This document shows, one piece after another, positions 15,536 to 24,211 of a stretch of 50,125 nucleotides of DNA; the stretch's first letter is position 1, and each line of letters starts with the position of its first letter. The DNA lies in assembly GCA_037968895.1 (NCBI GenBank), contig JBBKWJ010000037.1:1-50125 (forward strand), read 5' to 3'. The notes under the pieces are model-generated. The model worked only from the letters and a program-made list of their open reading frames with translations. It did not search any database and had not been told where the DNA came from. The translations under genes were made by a program, and so were the position numbers. The DNA comes from JBBKWJ01 sp037968895. Its GTDB lineage: Bacteria > Actinomycetota > Acidimicrobiia > Acidimicrobiales > SZUA-35.

Positions 15536-16315
15536 GTGAACGTTGAAGATCGTCGAAATCGTCTTATAGAAATCTTGACCGCCCCCGACCCAACAGACGG
15601 GTTGTGGGCTGCTGTCGAGTCGGGCGAAGCCGCCGAGATTGTGCCCGAACTTCCGGCCCTGCAGCTCGAACAAGACCCAATCCACCGCCACAAAGATGTC
15701 TTGGCCCACACCATCGCAGTGACAGCCAAGACCAGGCCCGATCTGCAGCTTCGGCTTGCTGCGTTGTTCCATGACATTGGCAAGCCACAAACACGGTCGT
15801 TCGAGCACGGCGGGGTTACCTTCCGCCATCACGAAGCCGTCGGCGCGAAGATGACCAAGGCCCGGCTTCGAGAGCTTGAGTTCGACAAGCCGCTCATCAA
15901 GAACGTGGCTGAGTTGGTGCGCCTCTCTGGCCGATTCAAGGGATTCGCTGACGGCTGGTCAGACTCGGCCGTTCGCCGATATGCCCGTGACGGTGGCCCT
16001 ATCCTCGGCGACCTCAACGAGCTTGTCCGCTGTGACTGCACAACCCGCAACCGACAGAAGGTGGCGCGCATCCAGCGTTACGTCGACGAGCTTGAGGCTC
16101 GAATCGTCGAGCTGGCGCGGCAAGACCGTGTCGCCGCCGAACGTCCGCAGCTCGATGGCAAAGCCGTCATGGAACACCTCGACATGCCACCCGGCCCCAT
16201 GGTCGGTCGGGCCACCGCTTTTCTGCTTGAGCTGAAGCGAAGCGAAGGGGTTCTCGACGAGAACGAAGTGCTCGCAAGGCTCGATGCCTGGTGGGCCGAA
16301 CACAAGAACGACTGA
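15536..16315 (+). CDS. Stand-alone HD-domain protein resembling the C-terminal half of CCA tRNA nucleotidyltransferase
   Basis: 259 residues. The HD phosphohydrolase pattern is present: IHRHKDVLAHT, LAALFHDIGKP, FRHHEAVGA. The downstream helices (DLNELVRCDCTTRN, then DGKAVMEHLDMPPGPMVGRA) match the region that follows the HD domain in actinobacterial PcnA/CCA enzymes. The N-terminal polymerase-beta domain is missing, so CCA addition is not expected; phosphatase or phosphodiesterase activity on nucleotide or tRNA ends is more likely. The GTG at 15536 has GGAGTGGAGG upstream. The stop overlaps the start of the ATL gene (TGATG). Confidence 0.82.
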   Translation: MNVEDRRNRLIEILTAPDPTDGLWAAVESGEAAEIVPELPALQLEQDPIHRHKDVLAHTIAVTAKTRPDLQLRLAALFHDIGKPQTRSFEHGGVTFRHHEAVGAKMTKARLRELEFDKPLIKNVAELVRLSGRFKGFADGWSDSAVRRYARDGGPILGDLNELVRCDCTTRNRQKVARIQRYVDELEARIVELARQDRVAAERPQLDGKAVMEHLDMPPGPMVGRATAFLLELKRSEGVLDENEVLARLDAWWAEHKND

Positions 16316-16632
16316 TGAGCGACCAGCCAGAGGCCCGCGACGACTGGGACACACTCACCGAATTCGAACAAGCCGCCGTCAGAGTTTTGTATTCGCTCGA
16401 ACCGGGTGACGTCATGGCATACGGCGAGGTTGCGGCCGAGGCTGGCTTCCCCGGTGCGGCGAGAGCTGTTGGGTCAGTGCTGCGGCGACTCGACGACCTG
16501 CCGTGGTGGCGAATCGTGAACTCGGTTGGCCGGCTCGTTCCCGGCAACGAGGCGCGCCAGCGCAAGCTCTTAGCGGCCGAGGGTGTCAAAACGAAGAAGG
16601 GGAGGGTTGTCGCCTCGCCCCGTCGTCGGTGA
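16315..16632 (+). CDS. Alkyltransferase-like (ATL) DNA-damage protein, MGMT fold without catalytic Cys
   Basis: 105 residues. The MGMT DNA-binding domain is clear: VLYSLEPGDVMAYGEVA and GAARAVGSVLRRL, then LPWWRIVNSVGRLVPG. In active MGMT the equivalent loop is PCHR with the acceptor Cys. Here it is PWWR, so the protein cannot take up the alkyl group itself. ATL proteins bind O6-alkylguanine, flip it out and flag it for nucleotide-excision repair. ATG 16315 overlaps the HD gene's stop, so the two are translated together. The C-terminus is basic (KTKKGRVVASPRRR). Confidence 0.87.
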   Translation: MSDQPEARDDWDTLTEFEQAAVRVLYSLEPGDVMAYGEVAAEAGFPGAARAVGSVLRRLDDLPWWRIVNSVGRLVPGNEARQRKLLAAEGVKTKKGRVVASPRRR

Positions 16633-16636
16633 GAAG

Positions 16637-17572
16637 CTATCCGAGCGGGTAGTTGTAGTGCTTCAGGCCTGGTGCTGTTATCGCCGTAACGATCTGTCGA
16701 GATCGTTTGTCGAGCCCAGACCGCCATTGGTCATCAAGCTTGAGGGTTGTATTCTCGCCACCAAATCGCAGTGGGTTTCCTGCAACTGAGTGCATTGGGG
16801 TCGAGAACGAGGCGACGTCGCCATCGAGAAATTCGAACCCATCTTGGCCAACGTCGATACCAGCGAGCGACGCCATTTGGGTGAGTGAGCCAGCAGGGTC
16901 GGCCAGGACATCCTCATAGCGCATCGTGAGGGTCGGAACCTTGCGGCCAAGCAGTTCAAAACCGGCGTTGTCGGTCATCCACCGGAACGCAGTTCGAGAT
17001 GGTTTGTACGTCGGCATTTGTGCGCCATCGGCCTCGGGCCGAGCAACTTGTTTCATCCACGAGTAGGCAACGCCCCTTGGGTCGCGGACGATGTGCAGCA
17101 CCCTGACGTCTAGCGTCGGATCGAGGGCATAGAGAGCGGCCGTCGAGAGGTGTTTCGACGAGTCGAGCAAGACTTCAGCCCCGCCGGCCGCTTTAGCCGA
17201 GGCGTGCAGCACCTTGGTGACCGCGTCGAGGTACTCGCGTTGGTCGTCGGTTGCTGTACCAGACCGAAGCGCCTTGTACATCTGGGGAAGCCGGCGACTT
17301 CGATCGACCGACCATCGAAGGTCGATGAGCCGATCGACTGGTGCGTTCTCCCATCCGCCGAATGCGAGGTCGCCAACTTTCTGCCAATGGGCACAGTCCG
17401 TAAATGCCTCGCCGCAACCGCAGCGTTCGTTTGCCTTCACGCCCCGTTCCCACAAGTGGACGGTCTCACCGACAGACAAGGTCTGCGGGAGTTCGTTGAG
17501 CAGCTTCTCGATGATCGTGGTGCCGGAGCGACCCAGACCGCCAATGAAGAGCACACGCTGAGGTGAGGTCAT
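16637..17572 (-). CDS. PAPS-dependent sulfotransferase
   Basis: 311 residues. The 5'-phosphosulfate-binding loop is GLGRSGTTIIEKLL near the N-terminus, and the 3'-phosphate motif is IVRDPRGVAYSWMKQ mid-protein. A Cys-rich patch (RCGCGEAFTDCAHW) may bind metal or form disulfides. It transfers sulfate from PAPS to a hydroxyl group; the acceptor cannot be inferred. The ATG at 17572 places the P-loop 10 residues in, as usual. It lies seven bases after another sulfotransferase gene and is probably translated from the same mRNA. Confidence 0.88.
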   Translation of the reverse strand: MTSPQRVLFIGGLGRSGTTIIEKLLNELPQTLSVGETVHLWERGVKANERCGCGEAFTDCAHWQKVGDLAFGGWENAPVDRLIDLRWSVDRSRRLPQMYKALRSGTATDDQREYLDAVTKVLHASAKAAGGAEVLLDSSKHLSTAALYALDPTLDVRVLHIVRDPRGVAYSWMKQVARPEADGAQMPTYKPSRTAFRWMTDNAGFELLGRKVPTLTMRYEDVLADPAGSLTQMASLAGIDVGQDGFEFLDGDVASFSTPMHSVAGNPLRFGGENTTLKLDDQWRSGLDKRSRQIVTAITAPGLKHYNYPLG

Positions 17573-17579
17573 ACGAGTA

Positions 17580-18509
17580 TCAAGTCCAATGAAGGGGGCG
17601 GTCGAGCAGCTTCTCGAGATCGATGATGTCGTCGCCAAGCAACCGGCGAAGCTCGTTCATGATCTCTTCGTCGATTGGTTCCTTTGGCTTCATGTTCCAG
17701 GCGGCGAAACTATCGGGAACGTGATCGCGGAGATCGAGGAAGTCGAGGACCTGGTTGTAGGCGGCACCGGGGTCGGCATACATATCTTCCGACCGGAGGA
17801 CGAGGACCTGTTCGGCCGGGAACGCGTCAAGCCATCGCTTGAGACCTCTGGCATAGCGACCTTGGTCGACGTAGGAGAAGTGCTGATGAGCGAAGCTGAC
17901 GTAGCTCGGGTCGTCGAGCATCTTCTGCTCTTCGCCTGCGAGTCGGTCGGTCTCCGCTTTGATTGCGTCGGCGAAGCTAAGCGTTTCGACGCCGTTTCTT
18001 GTGCGCTCAACCCAGTGGCTGTATGCGCGCTCCATTGGGTTGCGAACAAGCGCGATGACCTTCACATCTGGCAGCAGTCGTCTGGCCCGCATGGCCGCGT
18101 GCGGGTGGTGCAGATAGTACGGGGTTGCTTCGCCGATGGTGATTCGGTGGCCGGCTCGGCGTTCGCGAAGATTGTGCGCGAACTGGGTCGGGAAGTGGGA
18201 GAGGTACCAGGCTTGGCCCTTCCCGTAGTTGACGTCGAAGTAATAGGTGCCCTTACGCGTCTCGCGTGAGGGCCACAACGAGCCAACGTCAGGGTGTTCA
18301 AGCAGCCACCGCGCCAGTGAGGTGGTGCCGCCTCGTTTAGTGCCGATGATCAGGTAGTCCGGCTTGATTCGATAACGGGAGGTGATGCGGCCAAAGCGGC
18401 GGAGGGCTTGGAGGACCTTGGCCCGTGTCAATGCGACGATGCCCTCAGGTGCCTCGTACTTGGCGCCGTAGGCGGTCATCTCTGGGTAGGTCTTGTCTGG
18501 TGTCGCCAT
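17580..18509 (-). CDS. Sulfotransferase, heparan-sulfate-sulfotransferase-like
   Basis: 309 residues. It has the 5'-PSB loop (IIGTKRGGTTSLARWL), an EATPYYLHHPHA motif and the 3'-PB motif VIALVRNPMERAYSHWVE. This is the typical bacterial relative of carbohydrate (N- or 2-O/6-O) sulfotransferases, probably cytoplasmic. The frame continues upstream to 18599, but the added residues look unnatural, so I start at ATG 18509. Together with the downstream sulfotransferase it suggests a sulfated glycolipid or polysaccharide, though no glycosyltransferase is present here. Confidence 0.88.
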   Translation of the reverse strand: MATPDKTYPEMTAYGAKYEAPEGIVALTRAKVLQALRRFGRITSRYRIKPDYLIIGTKRGGTTSLARWLLEHPDVGSLWPSRETRKGTYYFDVNYGKGQAWYLSHFPTQFAHNLRERRAGHRITIGEATPYYLHHPHAAMRARRLLPDVKVIALVRNPMERAYSHWVERTRNGVETLSFADAIKAETDRLAGEEQKMLDDPSYVSFAHQHFSYVDQGRYARGLKRWLDAFPAEQVLVLRSEDMYADPGAAYNQVLDFLDLRDHVPDSFAAWNMKPKEPIDEEIMNELRRLLGDDIIDLEKLLDRPLHWT

Positions 18510-18699
18510 TGCGTAGCTGTCTCGACTTGGGTCGTGAATACCGGTTCCCCGTGTGGGCCAGTGGTTGTATCGTCCGGTTTCGACGGAACTTTCGGGCAAC
18601 GGGATGGGTTGCCTACCCCGAAATTTCAGAAGGTACGAAGAGACTAGTTGGGCCTTGGTTTCCGCAGGTGTTCTTGATTACGCGAAAGGGCGAACGGCC

Positions 18700-19143
18700 C
18701 ATGGACGAGGTGCTCTCGGCCCGGCATCCGCAGGTCGGTTGCACCAGTGGTGTATTTTGTGCGCCGTGGGACTCCGATGCGCTCGACTCAGCTGCAATCG
18801 TTCGGCAGCCGCCAGTTTGCAATTCGATTCACCCGGATCCCGGGTGCTGCTTGTAGACCTTGTCGAAGCCTTCGCTGGCATACCAATCTGCGCTGGCCAC
18901 GCGTCAACGCGGACGCCACCAATGGGATGGACACTCGTCGATCTACGCACCGAAGCGCGCCAGAGCGAACTCTGGGATCTTGCCTCGGCTGACCACGACA
19001 ACGCCGACGAGTACAACGCAGAGCGTTCACGCCCCGCGCCTCGCCGTCCTGGCGACGCTGGGTTTCCATGGGGCTCCCACGCACATTCGTCCGGTGCCGA
19101 GCCATCGACACCGCTGCTCGCCCGCGCCTTCCGCGCGAGTTAG
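18700..19143 (+). pseudogene. Possible frameshifted gene remnant in the 18510-19156 gap
   Basis: In this roughly 650-base gap without a clear gene, one plus-strand frame looks coding from ATG 18700 (MDEVLSARHPQVGCTSG) until a TAG at about 18856. A second frame looks coding from about 18840 to TAG 19143 (VLLVDLVEAFAGIPICAGH, DLRTEARQSELWDLASADHD). Read through a shift near 18840, the two give about 145 residues. No domain is recognised, and the composition is less convincing than neighbouring genes. It may instead be untranslated. Confidence 0.25.
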
Positions 19144-19156
19144 AGCGAAACTGCCG

Positions 19157-19206
19157 AACCGTACGCGGGTTACGACCCGGTAGAGGGTCGTAACCCGCGT
19201 ACGGTT
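19157..19206 (-). terminator. Very strong 22-bp hairpin downstream of gcvP
   Basis: AACCGTACGCGGGTTACGACCC pairs perfectly with its reverse complement across the 6-base loop GGTAGA, ending three bases past the gcvP stop codon. The stem has no U-tract after it on the gcvP strand, so it is either an unusual intrinsic terminator or a 3' stabilising hairpin. The stem is much longer and more perfect than any other in the window. Confidence 0.6.
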
Positions 19207-19208
19207 GG

Positions 19209-22001
19209 CTAATGGGTCTCGTAGGCGTCGAGAGGCGGGCAGGAGCACGCGAGATTACGGTCGCCGTATGCGTTGTCGACCCTGCCAACCGGCGGGAAGT
19301 ACTTGTCTTGGTCCATCCCCGGCAGCGGGAACGCAGCCTGTTGCCGTGAGTATGGGTGTTCCCACTCGTCGGCCAACAGAATCTTTGCCGTGTGCGGGGC
19401 ATGACGGAGCGCGCTTTGTTCGACGTCGACGGCGCCGGCTGCGATGTCGTCGATCTCCGAGCGAATCATGGCCATAGCGGCGACGAATCGGTCGAGCTCG
19501 GCTAGGGGCTCAGACTCGGTCGGCTCGACCATGAGCGTGCCGGCGACGGGGAACGACATGGTCGGTGCATGGAAGCCACAGTCAGCGAGCCGCTTCGCCA
19601 CGTCATCGACAGTGACACCGGTCTGAGCCGTAATTGGACGGAAGTCGACGATGCACTCATGGGCGACAAGTCCGCCGGGCCCTGAGTAGAGAATCGGGAA
19701 GTGCTCACGTAGACGATGGGCGAGGTAGTTCGCAGAAAGTACGGCCGCCTCGGTGGCTGCCCTTAGACCGTCTGGCCCCATCATCTGGAGGTACATCCAG
19801 GTGATCGGGAGGATGCCAGCCGAGCCGTAGTGCGCACCTGACACTGGACCGCTGCCGGCTCCCGGCAAGAACGGGGCGAGGTGCTCGCGAACACCGATCG
19901 GCCCGACGCCTGGACCGCCGCCCCCGTGGGGGATGCAGAAAGTCTTGTGCAAGTTGAGGTGGCTCACATCTGACCCGAACTGCCCAGGCTTCGCGAACCC
20001 GACGAGAGCATTAAGGTTTGCGCCATCGGTGTAGACCTGGCCGCCTGCCTCGTGCACCATATTGCAGATGGCTCGCACATCTTGCTCGTAGACGCCGTGG
20101 GTTGACGGGTAGGTGATCATGATGGCGGCAACAGTGTCTGCGTTGGCGTCGAGTTTCGTCTTCAGGTCGATGAGGTCGACGTCGCCACTGGCGGTGCACG
20201 CAACGACGCCAACACGCATTCCGGCGAGAACGGCCGACGCAGCGTTGGTGCCATGGGCCGAGGCGGGGATCAGGCACAGGTCACGCTGCGAGTCGCCGCG
20301 GCTATCGTGATACGCCTTGATCGCAAGGAGCCCGGCGTATTCGCCTTGACTGCCAGCGTTCGGCTGGAGTGACACGGCGTCGTAGCCGGTGATCTCGCAG
20401 AGTGCTTCTTCAAGATCTTTTATGAGTTCGAGATAGCCGGTGGCCTGTGCATCGGGAGCGAGGGGGTGGATCGAGGCAAACTCTGGCCAAGTGATCGGAT
20501 CCATCTCGGCCGCTGCGTTTAGCTTCATAGTGCACGAACCGAGCGGGATCATTGTTCGATCAAGGGCAAGGTCGCGGTCGGCCAACTTTCGAAGCCACCG
20601 CATCATTTCGGTCTCACTCCGGAAGCTGTGGAAACGCCCATCGGTGAGGAACTCGCTGCTGCGGGCCTGGGTGCTAGGGACTCCATCGGCCGGGGAGTCA
20701 GCGGCGGGTAGCCCGAAGACATCAAGGACCTTGGCGACAGTTGAATCGGTGCTGACCTCGTCGAAGTTGACGCAGACGCGGTCGTCGTTGATCTTGCGCA
20801 GGTTGAGTCCGGCCGCAACGGCAGCGGCGACGATCTCGTCGGCCCGGCCAGGCGCGTCGACGGTCACCGTGTCGAAGAATTCCGTGGTGACCGTGAGTCC
20901 TGCATCGGTCGCGGCGGCCGCCAGTTGGCCCGCATACCCGTTGAGCCTTTCGGCGATCGCCGTCAAGCCGTCTGGACCGTGCCAGCACGCATATGCAGCA
21001 GCAACGTTTGCGAGCAGTGCTTGGGCGGTGCAGATGTTTGACGTGGCCTTTTCGCGACGGATGTGTTGTTCACGAGTTTGCAGCGCCAGTCGGAGCGCAG
21101 GATCGCCATTGGCGTCGACTGACACGCCGACCAAGCGCCCGGGCAGGGATCGAGCGTGGCTATTGCGAGCAGCCATGAAACCAGCGTGAGGGCCGCCGTA
21201 GCCGAGAGGCACGCCAAAGCGCTGGGCCGACCCGACCACAACGTCTGCGCCGAGTTCGCCTGGGGGAGTGAGAAGGCAGCAGGCCAACAGGTCGGTAGTA
21301 ACGGCAACTCCGGCACCGGCTTCTTGGCACTGTGCGATCAGGGGCGCGAGATCGAGGAGGCGACCCGACGTACCCGTCTGAGCCAGCAGTGCTCCAAACA
21401 CATCGCCCGCAGCAAGATCGGTTGCGGGGTCGCCGATGGTGAGCTCGATGCCAAGAGGCTTGGCACGCGTCTTCACGACGTTGATTGTGGAGGTATGGCA
21501 CTCGGCGTCAACAAAGAAGCCGTTGAGCTTCGACTTCGTCACTCGGCGCAGCAGCGTCATTGCCTCAGCCGCTGCGGTCGCCTCGTCGAGCATCGACGCG
21601 TTGGCCAACTCGCAGCCTGTGAGATCGGCGATCATCGTTTGAAATACCAGCAGCATCTCGAGGCGGCCCTGGCTGATCTCGGGCTGATACGGCGTGTATG
21701 CCGTGTACCAAGCCGGGTTCTCGAGCATGTTGCGCAGAATCACTGGCGGCGTAATGGTGTCGTTCCAGCCGCCACCGATTAGCGACTCAGTCAGCGTGTT
21801 TCGATCGGCGAGCGCCTTAATTTTGGCGAGCGCTTCAGACTCGGAGAGCGGTCCAGGAACCTTGAGTGTGTCGTTGATTTGGATCGACTCTGGAACAGCC
21901 TTCGACATCAGGTCGGCGGCGGTGTCGTAGCCAAGAGCCTCGAGCATGTGGGCGACATCAGCGTCGCGAAGGCCAATGTGGCGGTTAGAGAAAGTGGTCA
22001 T
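19209..22001 (-). CDS. gcvP: Glycine dehydrogenase (decarboxylating), P protein, single chain
   Basis: 930 residues, the full-length fused form. N- and C-terminal halves are both present, and the PLP-lysine motif NLHKTFCIPHGGGGPG sits in the C-terminal half, with SVGSAQRFGVPLGYGGPHAGF-like sequence in the first half (VVVGSAQRFGVPLGYGGPHA). It decarboxylates glycine and passes the aminomethyl group to the lipoyl H protein. No gcvH lies in this window. ATG 22001 is two bases after the gcvT stop, so the two genes form an operon under the riboswitch upstream of gcvT. Confidence 0.97.
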   Translation of the reverse strand: MTTFSNRHIGLRDADVAHMLEALGYDTAADLMSKAVPESIQINDTLKVPGPLSESEALAKIKALADRNTLTESLIGGGWNDTITPPVILRNMLENPAWYTAYTPYQPEISQGRLEMLLVFQTMIADLTGCELANASMLDEATAAAEAMTLLRRVTKSKLNGFFVDAECHTSTINVVKTRAKPLGIELTIGDPATDLAAGDVFGALLAQTGTSGRLLDLAPLIAQCQEAGAGVAVTTDLLACCLLTPPGELGADVVVGSAQRFGVPLGYGGPHAGFMAARNSHARSLPGRLVGVSVDANGDPALRLALQTREQHIRREKATSNICTAQALLANVAAAYACWHGPDGLTAIAERLNGYAGQLAAAATDAGLTVTTEFFDTVTVDAPGRADEIVAAAVAAGLNLRKINDDRVCVNFDEVSTDSTVAKVLDVFGLPAADSPADGVPSTQARSSEFLTDGRFHSFRSETEMMRWLRKLADRDLALDRTMIPLGSCTMKLNAAAEMDPITWPEFASIHPLAPDAQATGYLELIKDLEEALCEITGYDAVSLQPNAGSQGEYAGLLAIKAYHDSRGDSQRDLCLIPASAHGTNAASAVLAGMRVGVVACTASGDVDLIDLKTKLDANADTVAAIMITYPSTHGVYEQDVRAICNMVHEAGGQVYTDGANLNALVGFAKPGQFGSDVSHLNLHKTFCIPHGGGGPGVGPIGVREHLAPFLPGAGSGPVSGAHYGSAGILPITWMYLQMMGPDGLRAATEAAVLSANYLAHRLREHFPILYSGPGGLVAHECIVDFRPITAQTGVTVDDVAKRLADCGFHAPTMSFPVAGTLMVEPTESEPLAELDRFVAAMAMIRSEIDDIAAGAVDVEQSALRHAPHTAKILLADEWEHPYSRQQAAFPLPGMDQDKYFPPVGRVDNAYGDRNLACSCPPLDAYETH

Positions 22002-22003
22002 AG

Positions 22004-23104
22004 TTATCTCGCTTGACGGTGGTAGCGGTGAGGGGCAAAGGGCAGTTCGCAAACTTCGATCTCGACGTCATTGCCGCGAACGTCGGCTACGAGTTTGGTG
22101 CCAATGGCGCTGAGCTCAGTTGAGACGTATCCCATGGCGACTGGGCGCTCGACCGTCGGCCCGTAGCCGCCGGACGAAACGATGCCAGCCGGTTGGCCAT
22201 CTGCTGTTCGGAGCGATGTGCCATCTCGGACCGGTCGTTTCCCGGTGGGGGCAAGGCCAACTCGGACTCGGGCTGGGCCGTTGTCGTATTGATCCATGAT
22301 CACGTCGGCGCCGGGAAAGTCTTTGGCCTCCCTGCGGCGTTTTGGCATGGTCCATGACAAATCAGCTTCGACTGGGCTCGTGGTTTCGTCGAGTTCGTGA
22401 CCGTAAAGGCAAAGTGAGGCTTCAAGGCGAAGCGTGTCGCGGGCCCCGAGCCCGGCCGGCTTTACTTCAGGCTGGGCCAATAGGAGACGAGCAATTCGGT
22501 CGGCGTCGTCGTTGGCCACCGTGAGCTCGAATCCGTCTTCACCGGTGTAACCCGACCGAGACACACCAATCTGGGCGCCGTCGATCTCGACTGTTGTCGC
22601 CTCAAGGAAGAAAAGGTCAGCGACTGCGGGCGCCAGACGGGCGAGCGCAGTAACTGCGAGTGGGCCTTGGAGCGCAAGGAGTGCGAGGTCGTCGCGCTCG
22701 ACGACATCGATCTCGGGAAGCCCGGCCCGGAGGTGGGGGAGGTCGACCTCTCGGCGGGCCGCATTGACCACAAGGGTGAGATGCGACTCGGAGTTGGTGA
22801 CCATCAGATCGTCGAGCACTCCACCGTTGTCGAGGGTAAACAGGCTGTACCGGATCTTGCCTGGCAGCAATGTGGTGATAGCGGCTGGCGTCAGGCGCTC
22901 GAGGGCCGTTGCCGGGTCGTCGCCGTGGAGTTCAACCACGCCCATGTGGGAAACGTCGAACAGGCCGGCTGATGTGCGACACCAATTGTGTTCGGCAATC
23001 ACGCCTTCGTACTGGATTGGGAGCTCCCACCCTGCGAAGTCGACGAGACGCCCGCCGAGTTCGATGTGGAGCGCATGTAAAGGGGTATGTCGTAGGTCTG
23101 ACAT
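22004..23104 (-). CDS. gcvT: Aminomethyltransferase, T protein of the glycine cleavage system
   Basis: 366 residues. The family start (LRHTPLHALHIELGGRLVDFAGWELPIQY) and the folate-domain motifs (FDVSHMG, DNGGVLDDLMV, SRSGYTGEDGFEL) are intact. It moves the one-carbon unit from aminomethyl-H protein to tetrahydrofolate and frees ammonia. ATG 23104 is chosen over the longer frame because the upstream residues run into the riboswitch. It precedes gcvP in the same transcript. Confidence 0.96.
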   Translation of the reverse strand: MSDLRHTPLHALHIELGGRLVDFAGWELPIQYEGVIAEHNWCRTSAGLFDVSHMGVVELHGDDPATALERLTPAAITTLLPGKIRYSLFTLDNGGVLDDLMVTNSESHLTLVVNAARREVDLPHLRAGLPEIDVVERDDLALLALQGPLAVTALARLAPAVADLFFLEATTVEIDGAQIGVSRSGYTGEDGFELTVANDDADRIARLLLAQPEVKPAGLGARDTLRLEASLCLYGHELDETTSPVEADLSWTMPKRRREAKDFPGADVIMDQYDNGPARVRVGLAPTGKRPVRDGTSLRTADGQPAGIVSSGGYGPTVERPVAMGYVSTELSAIGTKLVADVRGNDVEIEVCELPFAPHRYHRQAR

Positions 23105-23130
23105 TGAGCACCTCGATCGTTGGTTCGGGT

Positions 23131-23307
23131 GCCCCCTCTGTACTGCTACCTGAGAGATTGGCCGTGAGGCGTTCCCCTTCGGTGGGCGAGCTGTTTCGTG
23201 AGAAACCTCGCCGCTCTCCAGAGCTGCTGGTGTCATACGGTACGGGGGCCTGAGAGATTCCGGGGCGGTTGCTCCTTCGGCGGACCAGCAAGCTGATCAC
23301 TCTCCCA
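23131..23307 (-). promoter_or_regulatory. Tandem glycine riboswitch upstream of gcvT-gcvP
   Basis: Two glycine aptamers in a row on the minus strand. Aptamer 1 spans about 23307-23238 (GGGAGAGT, CGCCGAAGGAGCAA, AATCTCTCAGGCCCC). Aptamer 2 spans about 23223-23131 (CTGGAGAG, CCACCGAAGGGGAA, AATCTCTCAGGTA, then ACAGAGGGGGC). The CCGAAGG...CTCTCAGG pattern in each copy is diagnostic. About 26 bases separate the end of aptamer 2 from the gcvT ATG, so control is probably at translation or just before it. When glycine is abundant it turns on the cleavage genes. Confidence 0.95.
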
Positions 23308-23358
23308 TATGACTTACTGGCAGTCCGGCGACTCTAGCACAGCCATACCCAAGCCGAT

Positions 23359-24126
23359 CTAGTCGAGTGCGTCTTCGACGGCGTCTTGGATGGCGTCGCG
23401 AGCTTCGTCGAAACCGAGCTCATCGAAGAAGGTGTCTTCGAGTGTCACGTCGTCCACGGCAACCCAGGCGAGGACTCCGAGCAGCGATCCCAGGAGAGGG
23501 AAGAGCACGAACACCCAGATCGAGCTGAGTGCGTCGCCTCGAGCCATCAGCGCCGTTGCGATTGACTTGGCTGGGTTTGCCGCACCACCGTCGACGCCAA
23601 CCGACAAGAACTGAGTGAGTGCATACGCAGCACCAAGAGGGATGGCACCAGCGAGTGCGGTTGCCCCGTTGCTGCGCATTGCGAGATAGGCGAGGACGAG
23701 GATGGCGCTGAGCAGCACTTCGGCGACGGCGACGGCGGCAAAGCTGTAGAAGCCGGCGTCGTGTCCGTAGGCGTTTGCGCCAAAGTTGGTGAGGTCGGCG
23801 TCGAAGCCAACACTGCTGCCCCGAGCGATAGCGAGCACACCGGATACCGCCGCTACGGCTCCAACGAGCTGGGCCGACCAATAGACGAGGAGGGCGGGCA
23901 CATCGATGCGCTTGGCCATCGCCATTCCTGCACTTACAGCCGGGTTGAAGTGGCCACCCGACGTGCCGCCAAGTAGGGCGTACGCGACGAGTAGTCCGAA
24001 GCCACTCGCCAGACCGATTCCAATCGGCCCGGCCGGGGTACCGGGCAGCGCGGCAGCGCCAACGGCGGCGGCCACCAGAATGAACGTGCCGATTGCCTCG
24101 GCGGCGAAGATTCGTGAGCTGCTCAT
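23359..24126 (-). CDS. Aquaporin (MIP family) with Lys in place of the filter Arg
   Basis: 255 residues with six hydrophobic helices and the two half-helix NPA motifs: GGHFNPAVSAG (Asn61) and GGAANPAKS in the second half. It carries water or small neutral solutes across the cytoplasmic membrane. The residue after the second NPA is normally Arg (the selectivity-filter Arg of NPAR); here the codon is AAG, giving Lys. The tail is long and acidic (DDVTLEDTFFDELGFDEARD). ATG 24126 has GGAGG upstream at a slightly long spacing; ATG 24165 is an alternative. Confidence 0.92.
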   Translation of the reverse strand: MSSSRIFAAEAIGTFILVAAAVGAAALPGTPAGPIGIGLASGFGLLVAYALLGGTSGGHFNPAVSAGMAMAKRIDVPALLVYWSAQLVGAVAAVSGVLAIARGSSVGFDADLTNFGANAYGHDAGFYSFAAVAVAEVLLSAILVLAYLAMRSNGATALAGAIPLGAAYALTQFLSVGVDGGAANPAKSIATALMARGDALSSIWVFVLFPLLGSLLGVLAWVAVDDVTLEDTFFDELGFDEARDAIQDAVEDALD

Positions 24127-24211
24127 GGTGATGGGGCCTCCAACGGCGCGGGTCGGTTCATGCACCTGAGAGAATCTAGCCCATCGGGGCCCAGTCTCTG
24201 CGAGCCTCCGC

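Noticed and set aside
18788..19402. 204-codon minus frame before gcvP
   Set aside because: Arg-rich antisense translation crossing the gcvP hairpin and the gcvP end; no domain.
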